A stretch of DNA of 9,232 nt, taken from contig JBDIBB010000148.1 of the NCBI GenBank assembly GCA_039812685.1, positions 1 to 9,232 on the forward strand. The letters run 5' to 3'. Positions 6,113 through 9,232 of the stretch are shown piece by piece. Below the pieces are notes generated by a model, which was not told the DNA's origin, made no database searches, and saw only the letters and a list, made by a program, of their open reading frames with translations. The translations under genes were made by a program, and so were the position numbers. The stretch comes from JBDIBB01 sp039812685. GTDB lineage: Bacteria > Acidobacteriota > Vicinamibacteria > Vicinamibacterales > JAFNAJ01. How positions within the stretch are numbered: position 1 is the stretch's first letter; each line of letters starts with the position of its first letter.

Positions 6113-6230
6113 GAGGCTTGAGGCTTGAGGCTTGCGGCCAGGGCAACTCGCTTCGCTGTTCACCGGGCGCTCGAACCCGAGCGAAGGGGGACTCGCGGCC
6201 CCGAGCCCCACGCCCCAAGCCTCACGCCTC
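6113..6230. repeat. Heptanucleotide fold-back repeat filling the cinA-thpR gap
   Basis: The left end carries three perfect copies of GAGGCTT (6113-6133, plus strand). The right end carries five degenerate heptads read on the minus strand: GAGGCGT, GAGGCTT, GGGGCGT, GGGGCTC, GGGGCCG (6230-6196). TGAGGCTTG (6119-6127, repeated at 6126-6134) is the exact reverse complement of CAAGCCTCA (6216-6224). Inside is a second perfect dyad, CTTCGCT/AGCGAAG (6151-6157 and 6180-6186), with CGGG/CCCG in its loop. The whole unit can therefore fold back on itself. The cinA stop codon (6224-6222) lies within the heptads, and the other end stops one base before the thpR ATG. No transposase or coding sequence is present. 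Confidence 0.75.
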
Positions 6231-7496
6231 GTTGATCGCCCGCCGGATGCCGTCGATCGCGGCGCTGGCCGCCAGCGCCTTGACCATGGTGCGTCCACCC
6301 GGAAACACCGCGGTGCGGACGTGACGGCGATCGTCAGGGCCGAGGATGGCGATGGCCACGGTGCCGACGGGCTTCGCGGCGCTCCCGCCGCCCGGCCCGG
6401 CGATGCCGGTGACGCCCACGCCGATCTCGACCCCGGCCAGCCGCCGCACGCCATCGGCCATGGCCAGGGCGACCGGCTCGCTCACCGCGCCATGTTCGTC
6501 GATCAGCGGCGCGGGCACCCCCAGCAGATCCACCTTCGCCGCGTTGCTGTAGGCGACCACCGCGCGCTCCACGTAGTCGGAGCTTCCCGGGACGTCGGTC
6601 AGGCGCGAGGTGACGAGGCCGCCCGTGCACGACTCGGCGAGCGCGACGCGCAGCCCGCGCCGGCGCAACGCCTCACCCACCGTCTCCTCGAGCCGCTCGC
6701 CCCCCGTGCCGAACGCGTCGTTGCCGAAGCGCGCCACGACATCGGCCACGGCCGAATCCAGCGACGGGACCTCGCGCTGGCCAGGCCGCGCGTGCGCGAC
6801 CAGTTGCAGTTCGATCAGGCCGTCGGCCGCGAGGATCGTGGCGGTGACCGGCGGCTGCGACTCGCGCCACCGGCCGTAGAGCGGCTGCAGCCACTGTTCG
6901 GCGTGCGACTCGCTGTGCCCGGCAATGCGCACGGTCCGGCGGACGAGGCGCTCGCCCTCGGCGCGTTCACCGAGACGGCCGGCGACGAGCCGATCGAACA
7001 TCGGGCACATCTCGCGCGGCGGACCGGGCAACAGCACGACCACGCGGTCACCGGCCTCCACCCACTGGCCAGGGGCGGTGCCGTTGGTGTTCTCGATCAG
7101 CGCCGCGCCGTCGAGGACCAGCGCCTGGCGGCGGTTGAGGCCCGGCATCGCCAGGCCCCGCCGGGCGAAGCGCTCGCGGATGGCCTCGATGGTGCGCGTG
7201 TCCTCGTGCATCCCACGGCCGAGCACGCGCGCGATGGCGTCGCGGGTGAGATCGTCGTCGGTGGGCCCGAGCCCGCCGGTGATCACGACGAGATCCGCGC
7301 GCTCGATCGCCCGACCGAGGATGGCCGAGAGATCGTCGAGGTCGTCGCCGACGATCGCCTTGGCGCGCACCTCGATGCCCAGCTCATCGAGCCGGGCCGT
7401 GATGTACAGCGAGTTGGTGTCGCTGCGACCGGGCGTGAGCATCTCGCTGCCGACGGCGACGATCTCCGCCCGTCGCAGCCGGCGCAGGGCCGTCAT
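6222..7496 (-). CDS. cinA: CinA: MoCF-like domain fused to nicotinamide-nucleotide amidohydrolase
   Basis: The 424-residue protein has the standard two-domain CinA layout. Residues 10-175 are the MoaB/MoCF-like COG1058 domain, with VGSEML (15-20), SDTNS, GGLGPTDDDLTRDAIA (74-89) and LPGPPREM (156-163). Residues 265-424 are the PncC domain, with ALAESCTGG (285-293) and GVTGIAGPGGG (361-371). Characterised relatives deamidate NMN to nicotinic acid mononucleotide in pyridine-nucleotide salvage, and the N-terminal domain has ADP-ribose pyrophosphatase activity in some. The start at 7496 is chosen because VAVGSEML follows within 13 residues and because its ATG overlaps the pgpA stop as ATGA. The reading frame is open to 7985, but the extra residues translate pgpA in the wrong frame. 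The last codons, including the stop, fall in a heptad repeat. No recA follows, although cinA and recA are adjacent in many genomes. Confidence 0.96.
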   Translation of the reverse strand: MTALRRLRRAEIVAVGSEMLTPGRSDTNSLYITARLDELGIEVRAKAIVGDDLDDLSAILGRAIERADLVVITGGLGPTDDDLTRDAIARVLGRGMHEDTRTIEAIRERFARRGLAMPGLNRRQALVLDGAALIENTNGTAPGQWVEAGDRVVVLLPGPPREMCPMFDRLVAGRLGERAEGERLVRRTVRIAGHSESHAEQWLQPLYGRWRESQPPVTATILAADGLIELQLVAHARPGQREVPSLDSAVADVVARFGNDAFGTGGERLEETVGEALRRRGLRVALAESCTGGLVTSRLTDVPGSSDYVERAVVAYSNAAKVDLLGVPAPLIDEHGAVSEPVALAMADGVRRLAGVEIGVGVTGIAGPGGGSAAKPVGTVAIAILGPDDRRHVRTAVFPGGRTMVKALAASAAIDGIRRAINEA

Positions 7497-7963
7497 GCCA
7501 CGACCATCCACGCGGGAAACGCCCAGCACGCCACGCGCACCACCAGATGCGCGTAGACCGCGGCCATCGCGTCGTCGGCCATCACGCCGAGGCCGCCCGG
7601 CAGCTGCTCGAACCGGCGCGCGGGCCAGGGTTTCACGATGTCGGCCACACGGAAGACGAGAAACCCGGCGAGCGCGCCCGTCACCGACACCGGGAGGAAC
7701 GCGAGGGTGACGAGCATCCCCATCACCTCGTCGACGACAACGGGTCCGGGATCCGGGCGTCCGAAATGGTGTTCGGCGACGCCAGCGGCCCAGGTGCCCG
7801 CGGCGAACGACACCACGATGGCGGCGGCCTCGATCCAGCCACCTCCGGCCATCCTGACGAGCACGAACACGAGGAGGCCGGCCACCGAGCCGGCGGTGCC
7901 GGGCGCCACCGGGACGTACCCGCAGTAACCGGCGGTGGCGATCGCGATCGCGAGTGACTTCAT
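7493..7963 (-). CDS. pgpA: Phosphatidylglycerophosphatase A
   Basis: PgpA is a membrane phosphatase that converts phosphatidylglycerophosphate to phosphatidylglycerol. The 156-residue length is normal for the family. Motifs in order are APGTAGSVAGLL (20-31), VVVDEVMGM (75-83, with D78 and E79 in the expected acidic site), FRVADIVKPWP (104-114) and GGLGVMADD (123-131). Hydrophobic stretches at about 23-38, 43-61, 81-103 and 132-155 agree with a small polytopic protein. The ATG at 7963 is chosen because MKSLAIAIATAGYCGYVPVAPGT is the natural family opening; upstream codons in frame belong to the RDD gene region. It begins five bases after that gene's stop and ends overlapping cinA, so it sits inside one transcription unit. 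In E. coli other PGP phosphatases share its role, so redundancy elsewhere in the genome is possible. Confidence 0.94.
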   Translation of the reverse strand: MKSLAIAIATAGYCGYVPVAPGTAGSVAGLLVFVLVRMAGGGWIEAAAIVVSFAAGTWAAGVAEHHFGRPDPGPVVVDEVMGMLVTLAFLPVSVTGALAGFLVFRVADIVKPWPARRFEQLPGGLGVMADDAMAAVYAHLVVRVACWAFPAWMVVA

Positions 7964-7968
7964 GGATC

Positions 7969-8928
7969 TCACATCCGGAGGACACGCGTGCCGGAGAGGC
8001 GATCGTGCAGCGCCCGGCGATCGCGGCCGACGAGTGCCGGCAGGTAGCCCAGCCCCAGCGTGACGAGTGACAGCGGCGCCAGCGCGGTGCGCAGCGCGGC
8101 CTGCGTCATCGTCACGCGCGACGATGCGGCGCCCGCCACGCGGATGCGCGAGAGCATCTTGCCGAGCGTCTGGCCCGACGCGCCTGTCAGGAGGACGACG
8201 TAGCCCGCATCGAGCATCGCGCAGAAGGCCAGCAGCGGCATCAGCGGCAGTTCTCCCAGGCGGCTCCACGGGTAGCGGACGATCGACAGCGTGAACTGCA
8301 CGACGGCCGCGTCGATGGCGGCCAGCAGCAGCAGGTCCACGGCGAGCGCGCCCAGCCGCGCGCCCGCCGGCGCCGCCTCGGGCGCGCCGGGGACTGCTGC
8401 GCGTGGCGCCGCCTCCGGTTCGGGCTCCGTGGCCGCCAGCGTCGGCTCAGGTCCGCTGTCCACGCTTTCCAGCAGATCGGGCGACGATCGGGAACTCCGC
8501 GGTCTCGGACGGGCGGACGGAGTGGCGACGGGCGGCGGCGCGATCGCCGGCGGCGTTGGCGCCTGCGGCTCTCTGGCACGGGCCGGGCGCGGCAGCCTCG
8601 ACGGATCCGGCGTGGCGCGCCGCACGGCGAGCGGCGCGCGCGGCGGCGCCGGTGTCGAGATCAGCGGCGTGTCGTCGAGGCCGGGGATCGGCTCGTGGAA
8701 CAGCGGCAGGTCGAGGCCGGCGCCGCGCTGCGCGCGCGCGGCCTCACCCGTGGCGGCACCCTCCTCGCGCAGCGACAGTTCAGGCAGCGGGCCATCGACC
8801 GCCGCCGAGTCACGCAACGGGCCGTCCATGCGAGTCGCGGTTTCGCCGGCCGGCGGGAACGCGTACCCGCAGTTGCGGCAGCGGTCGGCGGCGTCGAAGC
8901 TGAGGTAGCCGCACTTGGAGCACTTCAT
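7969..8928 (-). CDS. Zinc-ribbon, proline-rich linker and RDD-domain membrane protein
   Basis: This 319-residue protein has three visible parts. Residues 3-20 are a CxxC...CxxC zinc ribbon (C3, C6, C17, C20; MKCSKCGYLSFDAADRCRNC). Residues 25-188 are a low-complexity linker rich in Pro, Ala and Arg, broken by a hydrophobic-acidic island, LDLPLFHEPIPGLDDTPLIS (72-91). Residues 190-319 are an RDD domain, with RLGALAVDLLLLAAID, the signature GQTLGKMLSRIRV (252-264) and the closing RRALHDRLSGTRVL. Hydrophobic segments at about 192-215, 226-248 and 281-300 fit an inner-membrane protein with the ribbon in the cytoplasm. RDD proteins include ion-transport-linked members, but no transport function can be read from this one. 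The ATG at 8928 overlaps the preceding gene's stop (ATGA), and the first cysteine pair follows at once. I have the impression that this architecture recurs in Acidobacteriota. Confidence 0.85.
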   Translation of the reverse strand: MKCSKCGYLSFDAADRCRNCGYAFPPAGETATRMDGPLRDSAAVDGPLPELSLREEGAATGEAARAQRGAGLDLPLFHEPIPGLDDTPLISTPAPPRAPLAVRRATPDPSRLPRPARAREPQAPTPPAIAPPPVATPSARPRPRSSRSSPDLLESVDSGPEPTLAATEPEPEAAPRAAVPGAPEAAPAGARLGALAVDLLLLAAIDAAVVQFTLSIVRYPWSRLGELPLMPLLAFCAMLDAGYVVLLTGASGQTLGKMLSRIRVAGAASSRVTMTQAALRTALAPLSLVTLGLGYLPALVGRDRRALHDRLSGTRVLRM

Positions 8929-9232
8929 CGAGCCGGCCCCGCCGTGACCGGCGCGGCGGCACCGGCCAGCAGCACGCGCTGGATCTCGGCCAGCAGGCGA
9001 TCGGCGTCCGCCCGGCGCGGATCGTCCAGACGGATGCCCTCGAGCGCCACCGCCGCCTCGTGCAGGTGCCCCCTCGCATACAGGCCACGGGCGCGATCGA
9101 GCGTGAGATCCGAGGCGCGCGGCACTGGCAGGGCCGGCTCGGCGGGAGCGCTCGCCATCGGCCTCGCCGGCGCGCGCTCGACGGTGGCCCACCGCACCAC
9201 CTGCGGCCACGCCGCCGCCACGGCCAGCGCCG
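8925..9232 (-). CDS. C-terminal fragment of an unidentified, probably membrane-anchored protein with a TPR-like helical hairpin
   Basis: Only about the last 102 residues are visible, and the reading frame stays open to the window edge. It begins with a hydrophobic stretch, ALAVAAAWPQVVRW, that looks like the end of a transmembrane helix. A Pro/Ala/Arg spacer follows, then RARGLYARGHLHEAAVAL...DPRRADADRLLAEIQ, which has the alternating small/large pattern of one TPR-like helix pair. It ends in a short Ala/Pro tail. Its TGA overlaps the ATG of the RDD gene, so the two are co-translated. A GTG at 9221 is in frame, but the upstream codons continue open and hydrophobic, so a longer gene is more likely. 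The family and function are not recognised. A sensor, kinase tail or membrane scaffold are all possible. Confidence 0.6.
   Translation of the reverse strand, partial: ALAVAAAWPQVVRWATVERAPARPMASAPAEPALPVPRASDLTLDRARGLYARGHLHEAAVALEGIRLDDPRRADADRLLAEIQRVLLAGAAAPVTAGPAR

Noticed and set aside
6132..7556. Plus-strand open frame (474 codons) opposite cinA
   Set aside because: Its residues mirror cinA codons in antisense. No motif or plausible start context was seen.
7964..8269. Upstream extension of the pgpA frame to 8269
   Set aside because: The extra codons read the RDD gene in the wrong frame. The PgpA family start is at 7963.
1..9232. CRISPR array, tRNA/rRNA genes, transposase or prophage genes
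   Set aside because: I looked on both strands. No regularly spaced repeats, tRNA-like cloverleaf with CCA context, or recombinase motifs were recognised.

Overview
The window is a GC-rich bacterial chromosome segment, and every supported gene lies on the minus strand. Right to left (transcription direction), a long run of housekeeping genes reads: the C-terminus of an unidentified membrane-anchored protein, a zinc-ribbon/RDD membrane protein, pgpA, cinA, thpR, plsY, ftsY, ribD, ribE and ribBA. A separate two-gene unit follows: a BlaI/MecI-type repressor and the start of an M56 (BlaR1-like) membrane metallopeptidase cut by the left edge. The gene content, the composition, the zinc-ribbon RDD protein and the BlaI-M56 pair suggest an Acidobacteriota (Vicinamibacteria-like) genome. 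That assignment is from memory of gene styles and has not been tested.

Layout. 7969-9232: partial protein and RDD protein. 7493-7963: pgpA (phosphatidylglycerophosphate phosphatase). 6222-7496: cinA (NMN deamidase/MoCF-like). 6113-6230: a fold-back heptanucleotide repeat that fills the cinA-thpR gap. 5533-6111: thpR (RNA 2',3'-cyclic phosphodiesterase family). 4907-5536: plsY (glycerol-3-phosphate acyltransferase). 4712-4906: a non-coding gap with three GC-rich inverted repeats. 3788-4711: ftsY (SRP receptor). 829-3794: ribD-ribE-ribBA. 683-750: a promoter bracketed by two matching dyads. 1-666: the regulator pair.

How the genes work together. Many junctions are ATGA or GTGA stop/start overlaps (RDD with the gene before it, cinA with pgpA, plsY with thpR, ribD with ftsY), and ribE overlaps ribD by 20 nt. 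This points to polycistronic, translationally coupled expression. PgpA and PlsY both belong to phospholipid synthesis, and FtsY serves membrane-protein targeting. RibD, RibE and RibBA supply every riboflavin step encoded here except lumazine synthase (ribH), which is not in the window. The BlaI-like repressor probably controls its own promoter and the M56 gene through the two dyads.

No complete undescribed system is visible. The items most worth a second look are the heptad fold-back element that supplies the cinA stop codon and abuts the thpR start, the twin-operator promoter, and motif changes in RibBA (GHTEA to GQTEA) and RibD (SLDG to SSDA).
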